DNA of 64,000 bases from Narthecium ossifragum (Eukaryota > Streptophyta > Magnoliopsida > Dioscoreales > Nartheciaceae): the NCBI GenBank assembly GCA_963920575.1, contig OY986974.1:23908509-23972508 (forward strand), written 5' to 3'. A program made the translations under genes and the position numbers. Within the stretch, counting starts at the first letter, position 1; the number at the start of each line of letters is the position of its first letter. The notes under the pieces were generated by a model. The model worked only from the letters and a program-made list of their open reading frames with translations, made no database searches and was not told the DNA's origin. Positions 1-10,099 of the stretch are shown here, piece by piece.

Positions 1-1590
1 GATCAGCTATCAAATTGCAAAGAAGTGCCAATAGTCTTAAATCTGATCCAAGTCTATTTTATGATCAACTAAAGCATCAATGCAAACTCCCCAGAAACAG
101 AACGACCAGAGATCACCTATGAAGTCCTACAGAAGTGCCAATGTCTCTAAATCTGAACCCAGTTTAAAAAGCTAAAAGGGAAGAAATACTCCCAGATATC
201 AAAACAGTGGGCAATGTGACTTACAAGTAGCTGAAAATATTCAGATTCCATCAATTATTGATATCCTCCATGATTGAGAACCCAATGATACTCTCAACCA
301 AGAATATGTCCAAAGTGTTGTCCACTGAACAAAGCTGCAAGCAGGGAATCAGGTTCAAACATAGTGTGTCTATCACCATGGAACATTCCTTTCCCACTAC
401 TAGCGGAAAATATGCCCACAAAAAAAAAATCCAAGATTCCTTTTTTTTTAATTAAGTAAGCCCGAAGACTGGGTTACAAAAGAAAAGATTCCAAGATTCC
501 TCCCATATCATAGCATCAACTACATGATAGATACCAAAAGCAGCATATTTCTTTTTCTGGAGGGAACAGGGACACTGATTCATGAGTTTTTCTGGTAATC
601 CTTAGTCTAAAATTAAAGGGCCATCATTACCAACATCTTCCATTGCAGACTACCAGCTGAAAAAACGGACTCATATTGTGGAGCCTGATCGTTCCAGACC
701 CGACCATGACGCACTAGCTGACGGGTTCCGGGGCAGCGCCCCGGCAGGGATCGAGATCTGTTGATAGGGGTAGTTTATGTAATTTTCTATACCCTATGTG
801 CCGAAACCCTAGGATATGAGGGTGTGTATGGGCTGCCGTCATTGAATCTTGTAATTTGGCTTTTTGCCTCTGAGATAGTGAAAACCTCCAGCGACTCCGT
901 GGACGTAGCCCTATTCTAGGGTGAACCACATAAAAACTTGCGTCCATGCATTCTTCTTCTTCTTCTTCCTCCATTCTAGATCCTAACACTCAAATGGGTT
1001 GGATGCTGAATGGAGCAATAGAGAAGAAACACCCCTGTATAGGACCACATGATTCGATCACAGGTCTATCCACGTTATCTACCACGCTATCTAGCTTGGA
1101 TCGGTGTGTAGGTTGAAGTACTTTTGTAGCTGGTAAGCTTTGGATTCTTGACTATGTTGCAACCATGCTACTGCCTGAGGTTCATTTATCGCAAACCATA
1201 CGGTTTTCCTAGATGATAGACACAAATGTATGTGAATTATGCCTTCTATTTGGTATTTATGTTCTAGATAATAAGATGTACAAATGGCTATGAAAGAGTT
1301 CATTTGTAGCAGATTTATATCAGCTTAAAAATACATTCATACCTAGTGAAAGGGATATTCATACCAAAAGAACACTATACATACGAAATAGACAATAGAT
1401 TCATATCTCATTAGTATAGATTCATACATAGCAAACATTATGTTCTTGCCAAGTTAAATTTCAATTCCTGCATACTTAGCAAATGGTTCAAACCAACCTG
1501 AGTAGATTTATGCTAATGATGTGGAATCTAGACTCGTTTGACAATAGATCCATATGTAGAAAGGATTCGAAAAGCCTATCAATGAACACT
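1..1590. repeat. Left copy of a long direct repeat (3' flank of the duplicated pentapeptide locus)
   Basis: Bases 1-1590 are almost identical to 10984-12591. The offset is 10983 at the start and 10980 after a 3-bp difference in a CTT microsatellite. Copy 2 also has a short tandem duplication of the TTCATATCTCATTAGTATAG segment near 12400. In both places the repeat lies 3' of a minus-strand pentapeptide gene, so it marks a tandem duplication of gene plus 3' flank with a unit of about 11 kb. The left edge is the window edge, so the copy may extend further. I see no gene here. The short open frames in it are shadows. Confidence 0.9.
677..988 (+). mobile_element. Copia-type solo LTR remnant (copy in left direct repeat)
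   Basis: The segment starts TGTGGAGCC and ends TCCTAACA, so it has TG...CA ends. It contains the CTCCGTGGACGTAGCC region followed by GTGAACCACATAAAAACTTG, which resembles the end of many plant Copia LTRs. No convincing 5-bp target duplication flanks it (CATAT on the left, CTCAA on the right), so the ends may be eroded. A minus-strand open frame through it, with a run of Glu codons, comes only from the CTT repeat. The same LTR sits at 11660-11968, so it predates the locus duplication. Confidence 0.4.
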
Positions 1591-2380
1591 CTCAATCTCT
1601 TCCTTAGGATTGAGAGACTTAATCATGATTAAAGTACTTGATTAATCTGTGAAGTGACTAAGATGCCCTTGGGCATTGACATACACATTATAACCAGGGC
1701 GTAGTTTAATAATGTGGAATGACTATTTTTCAGGGGGTTTGGACCAAGGAAAAGCATTTCATGCAAAAAAAAAATTTGGTCGAGTTAATTTTAATTGCAG
1801 ATGAGTTATTTGGAATTGAATTAATTATCCTATTGCAAAATGTGAGTATCCAAATATTTCAGCAACGGGTATGTTCATTTGAAAGAACATAGTGGAAAAT
1901 ATCAAGTGTAAAGAGAGCTTTTATAAAATGTTGCATAATTCCTTGTGATTTCCCAAAAAGATCCCCTTTATATTCAACCTCACGATGAGACTGTATTGTA
2001 AACCAGAACCACATAAAAGCACTACCAAGATTTCAGTACTATGTTCTGGAATTCAAAAATGCATGAACATAGCCACACACTGGTTGATATGTTTTTGGGT
2101 GTATATATGGCCTTGGACAGGGTACTCAAGGTATACAACGACGGAGATTTCATAGTCAAACAACCTCACATAACTTATTCATCATTGTATATGAGATACG
2201 GGGATTTTTGCAATCCGGAGCACACAATCAGGTGAAAGTAGCACCAAACATAGGCGAAGATTTCAGTACTATGCCATAGAAATTTGATATACATGAGACA
2301 TATAGTACGCCTTAGACTTATATATAGTCTTGGACAAGGTACATGCGCCTTTGTGCACCAACTGCAGCTACATTGAGTAT
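1591..2380. other. Spacer without recognisable gene
   Basis: AT-rich sequence diverged from the matching spacer at 12592-13818. Short similar blocks remain, such as CCTTGTGATTTCCCAAA followed by a segment containing GAGACTGTAT. No coding feature can be supported. Confidence 0.5.
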
Positions 2381-2434
2381 GTACTGCTCCAGGTGATGCA
2401 GGTCCCTATCACCTCAGTTTGCTCGCTCCAATTA
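2381..2434 (-). pseudogene. Degenerate terminal pentapeptide exon of the left gene copy
   Basis: This is the counterpart of the intact terminal exon at 13819-13872. After an AG acceptor the minus strand reads TAATTGGAGCGAGC, where the intact copy has CAATTGGAGGGAAC. The first codon is therefore a stop, and a TGA follows six codons later. The exon cannot encode the conserved C-terminal GANLHGAIR segment seen in the right copy. Confidence 0.7.
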
Positions 2435-2687
2435 CTGAATTATAAGATAAGGATTTGCATGAATCAGAAACTAGGTAATCTTTACGGCTTGGTGCAACCA
2501 AGAAATAATCAAATCGCCGTTAATACTGCCTTTCATTTCAAGATAAGCTAGTGTCAACCCTCTGATTAGGTAACTTACGCAGTCTTTGACAGTTACCTAT
2601 TCAGAAGAAAATTCAAATAGGACAGAGGGGTTTTCTTATTGAAACGACACAATTCTAATCACAGGAAGCCAGTTTCAGGGCCACAAG

Positions 2688-2810
2688 CTATGAACATGTG
2701 AAGCGCAAGATAAATATGCAATAATCACAAAAGCAATATATCTTCCTGTCACGCAAGTCAGCTCTCTTAAAATTTGCACCCTGCAAGTTCGCACCACTTA
2801 GCTTCGCTCC
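2688..2810 (-). CDS. Penultimate pentapeptide exon, left copy, reading through a lost donor
   Basis: After a TGTAG acceptor the minus strand encodes GAKLSGANLQGANFKRADLR, four pentapeptides in phase 0. It matches the 66-nt exon at 14146-14211 (GANLSGADLQRANLQRANLH). The right copy ends in GATGCA before a GTAAGC donor. Here the equivalent bases are GACAGGAAG, so the GT donor is gone. If transcribed, the frame runs on for about 17 codons to a TAG at 2688-2690, which would be the new C-terminus. This is inference. The copy may simply be a pseudogene. Confidence 0.55.
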   Translation of the reverse strand, partial: GAKLSGANLQGANFKRADLRDRKIYCFCDYCIFILRFTCS

Positions 2811-3275
2811 CTACAAGTTTGATGAAGTATGAATTAATGCTATTAAAGGAGAATCCAGATATGCAATCAACCATCAAACTGAAATGTGGCGGCTGCTTCC
2901 CATGCGACGAAATGGGAGGCTCATTTGCTAGGACAACTCAACATCCATTCTTATAGAAACAAATCTAGGGAGTACCAACTTATGAGTAGTCAAGGCATGG
3001 ATAAGGAGGTGTGAAGATATGGGACACTCTAGTATCAACTCAATCCATAACAGCATCATTTTCCAAGTCAAATTATTTTAAGAGAAAGCTTGAACTATAA
3101 CATCAGTTAGAGCGATCTTAACTAACTGAACTGTAGATCGCAAAGTAATTCACTCCACTGTAGGAAGAAAGCTTGTGTAGAGATTGAACTCACACAAATT
3201 AACATTAGCATTTTCCATATGACGATTTTCAGCAGCTCACCTACATGCAAGGATTATGTCGCAAAACGGTTTTAC

Positions 3276-5719
3276 CTTTAGGTTGGCTCCCTCCAAGTGT
3301 GTGCCCTTTAAGTTGGCATCTGTGAACTCTGCACCCTGCAGGATATAGTGAAACAGTATTATCTAACCTAATACCATAATGACAACAAGGATGATGCCGC
3401 TCATACTGCACATACCAATGTTTTTTTTTCCTAATAAATACATGATACTATCTGGGTTGACTCAAATAATAACTGGACAATATTGTTTTACCTCCAGATT
3501 GGCTCCCGTAAGATTAGCTGCCTTTAAATTGGCATTTGTGAGATTCACACTCTGCAATATTGAAGTAAAAGCAGATATTATTCTTGGCCTACGGCACATA
3601 TTTTCTTCCTAAACCCTAATAATTGTGAGCTACTATGTGAAATGACCATATTTTTTATTAATAAGTATGAGTAACTATCTAGAATGACATAATAATAGCA
3701 AAAGAAAAGAACAGCTTTACCGTTAGGTTTGCTCTATCAAGTGCAGTTCTCTGAAGATTAGCCCCCATTAAGTTGACACCTGTGAGTTTGGCTCTCTGAA
3801 GTTTATAGTAAAGCAATATTATTGGCCATGAAAACATAGAAAATAACAAAAGAAATGATTCTGGTCATGCTACACATGCCCCTGTTTTTTCCTAATAATT
3901 ATGAGGTACTATCTGATTGAAATGATGGCAACAAGGCACAATTATTTTAACTGTAGACTGGCTCCCTCAAGATTAGCGTCCTTTAAGTTGGCATCCTACA
4001 GGATATTGTGGAAAATTGTACGCGTGATAACATAGTAAGTAAAAACAGGACTGATTCTGGTCCTACTATGCATAGCATGTTTTCTTCCTAATAAATGTTA
4101 GGTACTATCCAGAATTATTTCGCAAAACGGTACTTCCTAATAAATTAACATTAGCATTTTCCATATGACGATTTTCAGCAGCACACCTACATGCAAGGAT
4201 TATGTCGCAAAACGGTTTTACCTTTAGATTGGCTTTCACAAAGAATGCGTCCTTTAAGTAGGCATTTGTGAACTGTGCACCCTGCAGGATATAGTGAAAC
4301 AGTATTATCTAACGTAATACCATAATGACAACAAGGATGATGCCGCTCATACTGCACATACCAATGTTTTTTTTTCCTAATAAATACATGATACTATCTG
4401 GGTTGACTCAAATAATAACTGGACAATATTGTTTTACCTCCAGATTGGCTCTCGTAAGATTAGCTGCCTTTAAATTGGCATTTGTGAGATTCACACTCTG
4501 CAATATTGAAGTAAAAGCAGATATTATTCTTGGCCTACGGCACATACCCATATTTTCTTCCTAAACCCTAATAATTGTGAGCTACTATGTGAAATGACCA
4601 TATTTTTTATTAATAAGTATGAGTAACTATCTAGAATGACATAATAATAGCAAAAGAAAAGAACCAGTTCTCTGAAGATTAGCCCCCATTAAGTTGACAC
4701 CTGTGAGTTGGGCTCTCTGAAGTTTATAGTAAAGCAATATTATTGGCCATGAAAACATAGAAAATAACAAAAGAAATGATTCTGGTCATGCTACACATGC
4801 CCCTGTTTTTTCCTAATAATTGCGAGGTACTATCTGATTGAAATGATGGCAACAAGGCACAATTATTTTACCTGTAGACTGGCTCTCTCAAGATTAGCGT
4901 CCTTTAAGTTGGCTTTTGTGAACTGTGCACCCTGCAGGATATAGTGAAACAGTATTATCTAACGTAATACCATAATGACAACAAGGATGATGCTGCTCAT
5001 ACTGCACATACCAATGTTTTTTTTTCCTAATAAATACATGATACTATCTGGGTTGACTCAAATAATAACTGGACAATATTGTTTTACCTCCAGATTGGCT
5101 CCCGTAAGAATAGCTAGCTGTAAATTGGCAGATGTGAGATTCGCACTCTGCAAGATTGAAGTAAAAGCAGATATTATTCTTGGCCTACGACACATACCCA
5201 TATTTTCTTCCTAAAACCTAATAATTGTGAGCTACTATGTGAAATGACTCAAGTAATAAGAAGGCGAGATGGTTTTACCGTCAAAATGGCTTCCACAAGA
5301 ATAGCTGCCTTTAAATTGGCATTTGTGAGATTCGCACTCTGCAATATTGAAGTAAAAGCAGATATTATTCTTGGCCTACGGCACATACCCATATTTTCTT
5401 CCTAAACCCTAATAATTGTGAGATACTATGTGAAATGACTCGAGTAATAAGAAGGCGAGATGGTTTTACCTTCAGATTGGCTCCCGTAAGATTAGCTAGC
5501 TCTAAATTGGCAGATGTGAGATTCGCACTCTGCAAGATTGAAGTAAAGCAGATATTATTCTTGGCCTACGGTACATACCCATATTTTCTTCCTAAACCCT
5601 AATAATTGTGAGATACTATGTGAAATGACTCAAGTAATAAGAAGGCGAGATGGTTTTACCGTCAAGTCGGCTTTCACAAGAATAGCTGCCTTCAAAACGG
5701 CATTTGTGAGATTCGCACC
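3276..5719 (-). CDS. Amplified pentapeptide-repeat exon array, left copy (12 exons)
   Basis: Minus-strand exons, each after a TAG/CAG acceptor and most before GTAAAA/GTAAAG, all phase 0: 5719-5660, 5529-5470, 5338-5279, 5147-5088, 4931-4872, 4716 to about 4667 (truncated), 4497-4438, 4281-4222, 3995-3951, 3795-3721, 3551-3492 and 3335-3276. Nine are exactly 60 nt, for example SANLTSANLELANLTGANLK. The exon at 3795 is 75 nt (five pentapeptides) and that at 3995 is 45 nt (three). Family knowledge: A(N/D)LXX repeats fold as a quadrilateral beta-helix with about 20 residues per coil. The last four exons at the 5' side repeat every 190-191 bp together with their introns. Larger duplications have offsets of 946 and 650 bp. 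The 3951 donor is mutated (TTAAAA), and the exon at 4716 has lost its 3' part. Confidence 0.8.
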
Positions 5720-5769
5720 CTGCAAGATTGAAGTAAAAGCAGATATTATTCATGGCCTACGGCACATAC

Positions 5770-6358
5770 TGGCGCACGGTAAACGTGAATCTTTCTATGA
5801 GAGAGGCAACTAAACTCTCTATGGGAGAGATAACTAGATTTCTATGAGGAAGAAACCAAAAAAACCCTAATTTTATTCATTAACCCAAAAAACTGGTTTT
5901 ACACACTCTAAGGCCTCCTTTTATAGGTTTAAGGAAAAACCTGACCAACTCAAACATGGACTCAATCATGATTAAACATGATTATCCTAATCCAAGTATT
6001 AAACCCGGAATTCAAAACAAAAGAAATCCTACTCAAAATAGGGAAAGTTTTCAAAAATAGAAACCGATAAAACTGCCTAAAAAGGAAAGTTTTCACTAAA
6101 ACTGAGATTTTAGACCAAAGGAAAAGGAATTTGACGATTTGACGAGCAGTCATGGAGAGATCGAAGATCTCCGATGATTAATGACGGGCTCGTCGAGACG
6201 ATCGTTTTGACTGGTCGCACGCCCCGATCGGACACCCGGATCAAAAGTTATGGCCATCCGAAGATCTCAGTCGGACGGATGAGGTCCGAATGCGTCCGGA
6301 TCGCCTCGGGAGCTGCTCCGGATCGGACTCGGTCAGGTCCGCCCTTGGTCCTGCATCA
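5770..6358. mobile_element. Solo LTR (589 bp) inside a pentapeptide-array intron
   Basis: Array introns elsewhere read GGCCTACGGCACATACCC. Here that sequence is split by 589 bp that begin TGGCGCACGG and end CTGCATCA, flanked on both sides by CATAC (5765-5769 and 6359-6363). TG...CA ends with a perfect 5-bp target duplication mark a solo LTR. Inside is a TATA-like CTTTTATAGG stretch. No coding sequence is left. The superfamily cannot be decided. Confidence 0.75.
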
Positions 6359-6488
6359 CATACCCATATTTTTTTCCTAAACCCTAATAATTGTGAGCTA
6401 CTATGTGAAATGACCATATTTTTTATTAATAAGTATGGGTAACTATCTAGAATGACATAATAATAGCAAAAGAAAAGAACAGCTTTAC

Positions 6489-7197
6489 TGTTAGGTTTGC
6501 TCCATCAAGTGCAGTTGCAGCTCCCTGAAGATTAGCCCCCATTAAGTTGACACCTGTGAGTTGGGCTCTCTGAAGTTTATAGTAAAGCAATATTATTGGC
6601 CATGAAAACATAGAAAATAACAAAAGAAATGATTCTGGTCATGCTACACATGCCCCTATTTTTTCCTAATAATTGCGAGGTACTATCTGATTGAAATGAT
6701 GGCAACAAGGCACAATTATTTTACCAGTAGACTGGCTCCCTCAAGATTAGCGTCCTTTAAGTTGGCATTTGTAAGTTCTGCCTTCTGCAAGATATAGAGA
6801 AACAAAATAAGTTAACAACATAATATAATAGATCAAACGAGGACAATTCTGATCTACAACATAATAAATTTGTGTCACTGTCTAGAATGATTCTAATAAG
6901 AGTAACAATGTAAGATGGTTTACCATTAGCTTTACTTTCCTGAGATCGGCTCCCTCAAGAATAGCTCCCTTTAAGTTGGCATCTGCGAGATCTGCACCCT
7001 ACAAGATATAGTGATACAATAGTATTTAACATGTTGACAAACGAGCTCAAAATAGGGATGATTCTGATCCTGAGACGACCATCTTTTCTCCCCAATAAAT
7101 TTTAAGAAATCTCCATGATAGTGCAAGACGGCTTTCCCTCTAGATTGGTTCTCTTGAGACCAGCTCTCTTTAAGTTGGCACCTGTGAGCTTTGCACT
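6489..7197 (-). CDS. Pentapeptide-repeat exons of the left copy, middle block (4 exons)
   Basis: Phase-0 minus-strand exons: 7197-7138 (SAKLTGANLKRAGLKRTNLE), 6998-6924 (75 nt, five pentapeptides), 6784-6725 (KAELTNANLKDANLEGASLL) and 6569-6489 (81 nt). The 7138 donor is GGAAAG instead of GTAAAG and cannot work as a normal site. Because every exon is in phase 0, skipping it would keep the frame. The 81-nt exon carries six extra bases compared with its 75-nt paralogue at 3795-3721, which break one pentapeptide. The block belongs to the same transcription unit as the exons at 10.1-10.8 kb, now separated by a Mutator-like element. Confidence 0.75.
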
Positions 7198-7259
7198 CTG
7201 CAATATATCAGCACGATACATGTATGATGTATCGACACAGTCCTTATTATATATATAGA

Positions 7260-7430
7260 AGAGCTTTGTACCACAATACGAGGTACGTCTTGGCACGCAT
7301 CAAGCTGGCTGGCATAACACATGCAACCCCCACGAGTATATATGTAGAAGGCTGCATGCCACAATACAAGATCCATGCCGACATTTGGCATGCATCATGC
7401 TGGTTGGCATGACACATGCCACCTCCAAGA
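7260..7430. repeat. Diverged tandem repeat, about 85-90 bp x 2
   Basis: A unit containing CACAATACGAGGTACGTC...CTGGCTGGCATAACACATGC is followed by a diverged copy with CACAATACAAGATCCATG...CTGGTTGGCATGACACATGC. It lies in the intron just left of the Mutator-like element. The many overlapping short open frames here come from this repeat and are not genes. Confidence 0.55.
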
Positions 7431-7511
7431 CAATCATTTTTCTGGATTCGGGGGGCCTGCCTTTGCCCCTGACTTTGTAGGGTGCCCAATGGGGTGGGGA
7501 CAAGTGGATTC

Positions 7512-8231
7512 TGTTAGGAAGTCCGGCGGGGATCACACCAAGATGGGAGAGCACCAAAATAGAACTAGGAGGAGAGACACCAGATTTAACGTGGAAAACT
7601 TTCCGGCAAATCACCGCAAAAGAAAAATCACGGGAAGAGAGAAAACTTCAATATATGAGGAGATTTACAAGACTTGATCTCTCAACTCTCACGTACAAAT
7701 CTCTCTCAACCCTTCCAAATACATTCACTCAAGAATACCCTACTTTCTATCAAGCCCTCTTGCTTTCTCTCAAGCCCTAAGACCTCTCTCTAGGCCTCCA
7801 AGATGAGAACCCACGTTCTACAAATTAGGGTTACACACAACCCTATTTATATCCACTAATTAACCCACACTCGGATTAATCTGGACCCTTAAATCTTTCT
7901 CAGATTCCACAAAGGATCAATCTTCTTGAATGAAAGGATCGATCCTTTCATTCCGTAGAAAAGACCGCCCCGAAGATGATCGATTCTTTTGAGGGTAAAG
8001 ATCGATCATCCAAAACACGCTCCCTGTCATGGAAAAATCGCCTGGGAGGATCGATCCTTATAGAGCAGAGGATCGATCATTTCCATCCCAGATCTCTGTC
8101 ATGAGAAGAGGATCAAGCAAAGGATCGATCCTTTGCTTCCTGCATCTTTGTTTTTCCAGCATCGCGTGTCCTCGTCGCTTCTTGTCGACGTCTCTTGTCA
8201 ACGTTTCTCATGGGGAGGGATTTTCCCAACA
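7512..8231. mobile_element. Solo LTR (720 bp) nested in the Mutator-like element
   Basis: It starts TGTTAGGAA and ends TTCCCAACA, giving near-matching inverted ends. The flanks are GATTC on the left and TATTC on the right, a 4-of-5 target duplication. Inside is a TATTTATAT motif (near 7850) and several GGATCGATCCTTT-type repeats, with no coding sequence. The end motif and length fit a Copia-type LTR, but the superfamily is not certain. Confidence 0.65.
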
Positions 8232-8269
8232 TATTCCACCATCCATCACTTCCCATTCCTCTTATTAAT

Positions 8270-8600
8270 ATCTATTTTATATATATATGTAATATAAAAT
8301 AAAAATATATTCATAACATATATATAGTATACATATTATGTATATATATGTATATAAAATAAATATACATATTCATAATATACATATAATATATAATAAA
8401 GATATAGATTATGTATATGTATATCATATGTATGCTATGAATATATAATTAATAAATTTCTTATGTGTCTTTTTCTATGTATATATGTTTATGTATATCG
8501 TATGAATGTTATGATATGTATTTATTATTTTATATATAATATATAATATATATAATGTATAATAGACATACATTCATAAAACACACACATATATATTCAC
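8270..8600. repeat. AT-rich low-complexity tract
   Basis: Almost only A and T in imperfect TATATA/ATATAC repeats. No gene can be supported. Between about 8610 and 8760 there is a segment with a GGTTCGAA box that only faintly resembles a tRNA-derived sequence. Confidence 0.7.
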
Positions 8601-8956
8601 TAGTACTCACCCGTGCCCCTGGCACAGTTTTTAGGTATTGCGAATATAAAATTTTAACAAACTCCTCGTAGTTTGTCTGGTTAGACGGCTGTGTTGACCC
8701 GTAGGTGGTTCAGGGTTCGAAAGTTTGTCATAATTTTTTGTTCACTGCCACCATAAAACATAGCTAATAAAATAAAATATAAAATATTATAAGTCTAACT
8801 TAGGGTATATAAAATAATATAAGTCATAGCATAGCATAAGATAATAATAATAAAACTTAGGTTGATATGAATTAATGCAGGTTTATATAAAGAAAACTTA
8901 GGGAATATATATAAAGAAACTTAGGGAATATGAATTAATGCAGGTTTAACCAAAAC

Positions 8957-9142
8957 TGCTCCTTATAAGGTTGATTATATATATATTTGTATATATGCAT
9001 TTGTGTTTGTGTGTATATGTATGTTATGGATATGTATTTAGCAATGTGTGTATGTTATGGAAGGACTTCACTTTATTATATGTATATTATGAATATGTAT
9101 ACTTATTTTATATTACAATATATATCAACCTTATAAGGAGCA
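8957..9142. repeat. MITE-like 186-bp segment with 18-bp perfect inverted ends
   Basis: The left end TGCTCCTTATAAGGTTGA (8957-8974) is the exact reverse complement of TCAACCTTATAAGGAGCA (9125-9142). The interior is AT-rich and non-coding. It could be a small MITE or a hairpin inside the larger Mutator-like element. No target duplication was found next to the ends. Confidence 0.5.
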
Positions 9143-9250
9143 ATAACGGTTACAAACCGTTTCCCTTATATTAGTTTGTTTACATGTATATTTTCCTAAA
9201 TTAACTTTGTATATTTTTATCATATCCCTAGGTTAGTTTTAAATATACAT

Positions 9251-9450
9251 NNNNNNNNNNNNNNNNNNNNNNNNNNNNNNNNNNNNNNNNNNNNNNNNNN
9301 NNNNNNNNNNNNNNNNNNNNNNNNNNNNNNNNNNNNNNNNNNNNNNNNNNNNNNNNNNNNNNNNNNNNNNNNNNNNNNNNNNNNNNNNNNNNNNNNNNNN
9401 NNNNNNNNNNNNNNNNNNNNNNNNNNNNNNNNNNNNNNNNNNNNNNNNNN
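9251..9450. other. Assembly gap (200 N)
   Basis: Exactly 200 undetermined bases. The round number suggests a placeholder rather than a measured gap. Open frames that run through it are meaningless. Confidence 0.98.
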
Positions 9451-9725
9451 GGCCGAGGGAGGCTGGCGCGGGCGAGGGAGGCCGAGACGGCGAGGCGTCG
9501 TCTAGGGCACGGGAGAGACGTCGTCCGATCCACAACTGGTTCCAGTTCGCGAGAGAGGCCGGCGCGACGGAGGCCGACGCGAGTCGTCTAGGGCACGAGA
9601 GAGAGTGGCGAGGGAGGTCATGGCGAGGGAGGCCGGGGCGCGGGGGAGGTCGTTGCGAGGGAGGCTGGCGCGGGCGAGGGAGGCCGGGACGGCTTCGCGT
9701 CATCTAGGGCAAGGAGAGACCTCAT
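9451..9725. repeat. GC-rich degenerate tandem repeat
   Basis: Repeats of GCGAGGGAGGCTGGCGCGGG type. A block of roughly 200 bp ending in CGTCGTCTAGGGCA recurs with changes ending CGTCATCTAGGGCA. Base composition is very unlike the AT-rich neighbours. It lies directly after the gap, so the repeat probably caused the gap. It may be sequence captured by the Mutator-like element, but no protein family is recognised. Confidence 0.6.
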
Positions 9726-9803
9726 CTGGTAGCAGTGGATTGGGGGGTCTTAAATGTGCTGAGCAGCTGTGGACCGTTCGATCCCGTTTGTTGATGATAA
9801 CTC

Positions 9804-9806
<3 letters not shown>

Positions 9807-9859
<53 letters not shown>
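9807..9859. repeat. (AT)n microsatellite
   Basis: An uninterrupted AT dinucleotide run of about 26 units. Confidence 0.95.
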
Positions 9860-9860
<1 letters not shown>

Positions 9861-10099
9861 CAAGAGAGAATAAATAGTCATAAGAGGAGTGGGAAGTGGT
9901 GGATGGTGAAATACTCCAGTCCCCACCCCATTGGGCAGCCTACAAAGGCAGGCCTGCCTTTGCCTCAGGCGGCAAGGCAAAGTCAGGCTCCCGAATCCCA
10001 TTTTTCTAGTACTACACTTATCCCAGCTTTCTTCCTAATATGTGTGAGCCACTTATCTAGAATAATTCGAATAGTAACACTAGGGCAAGATTGCTTTAC

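Larger units (their letters stand above)
7444..9998. mobile_element. Non-autonomous Mutator-like element with 9-bp target duplication
   Basis: The left end reads GGATTCGGGGGGCCTG and the right end CAGGCTCCCGAATCC, imperfect terminal inverted repeats that extend further inward (CCCAATGGGGTGGGGAC left, GTCCCCACCCCATTGGG right). The element is flanked on both sides by CATTTTTCT (7435-7443 and 9999-10007). A perfect 9-bp duplication is the hallmark of the Mutator superfamily. No transposase is visible. The inside holds a solo LTR, AT-rich sequence, an inverted repeat, the assembly gap and a GC-rich block. The element sits in an intron between pentapeptide exons at 7197 and 10100. Confidence 0.8.

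Noticed and set aside
714..989. Minus-strand frame with a Glu run, also at 11697-11969
   Set aside because: A CTT microsatellite in an LTR remnant. The Glu run changes length between the copies.
3276..5719. Regularly spaced repeats resembling a CRISPR array
   Set aside because: The repeated units are exon plus intron of a pentapeptide gene in plant DNA, with spacing of 190 bp and more, splice sites and protein-coding content.
7102..7677. Cluster of overlapping frames on both strands
   Set aside because: Explained by a pentapeptide exon, a diverged tandem repeat and the left end of the Mutator-like element.
8690..8745. tRNA or SINE promoter boxes
   Set aside because: A GGTTCGAA box is present, but no cloverleaf can be formed and no poly(A) or target duplication was seen.
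9228..9703. Two long frames on the minus strand
   Set aside because: They run through 200 N and a GC-rich repeat.
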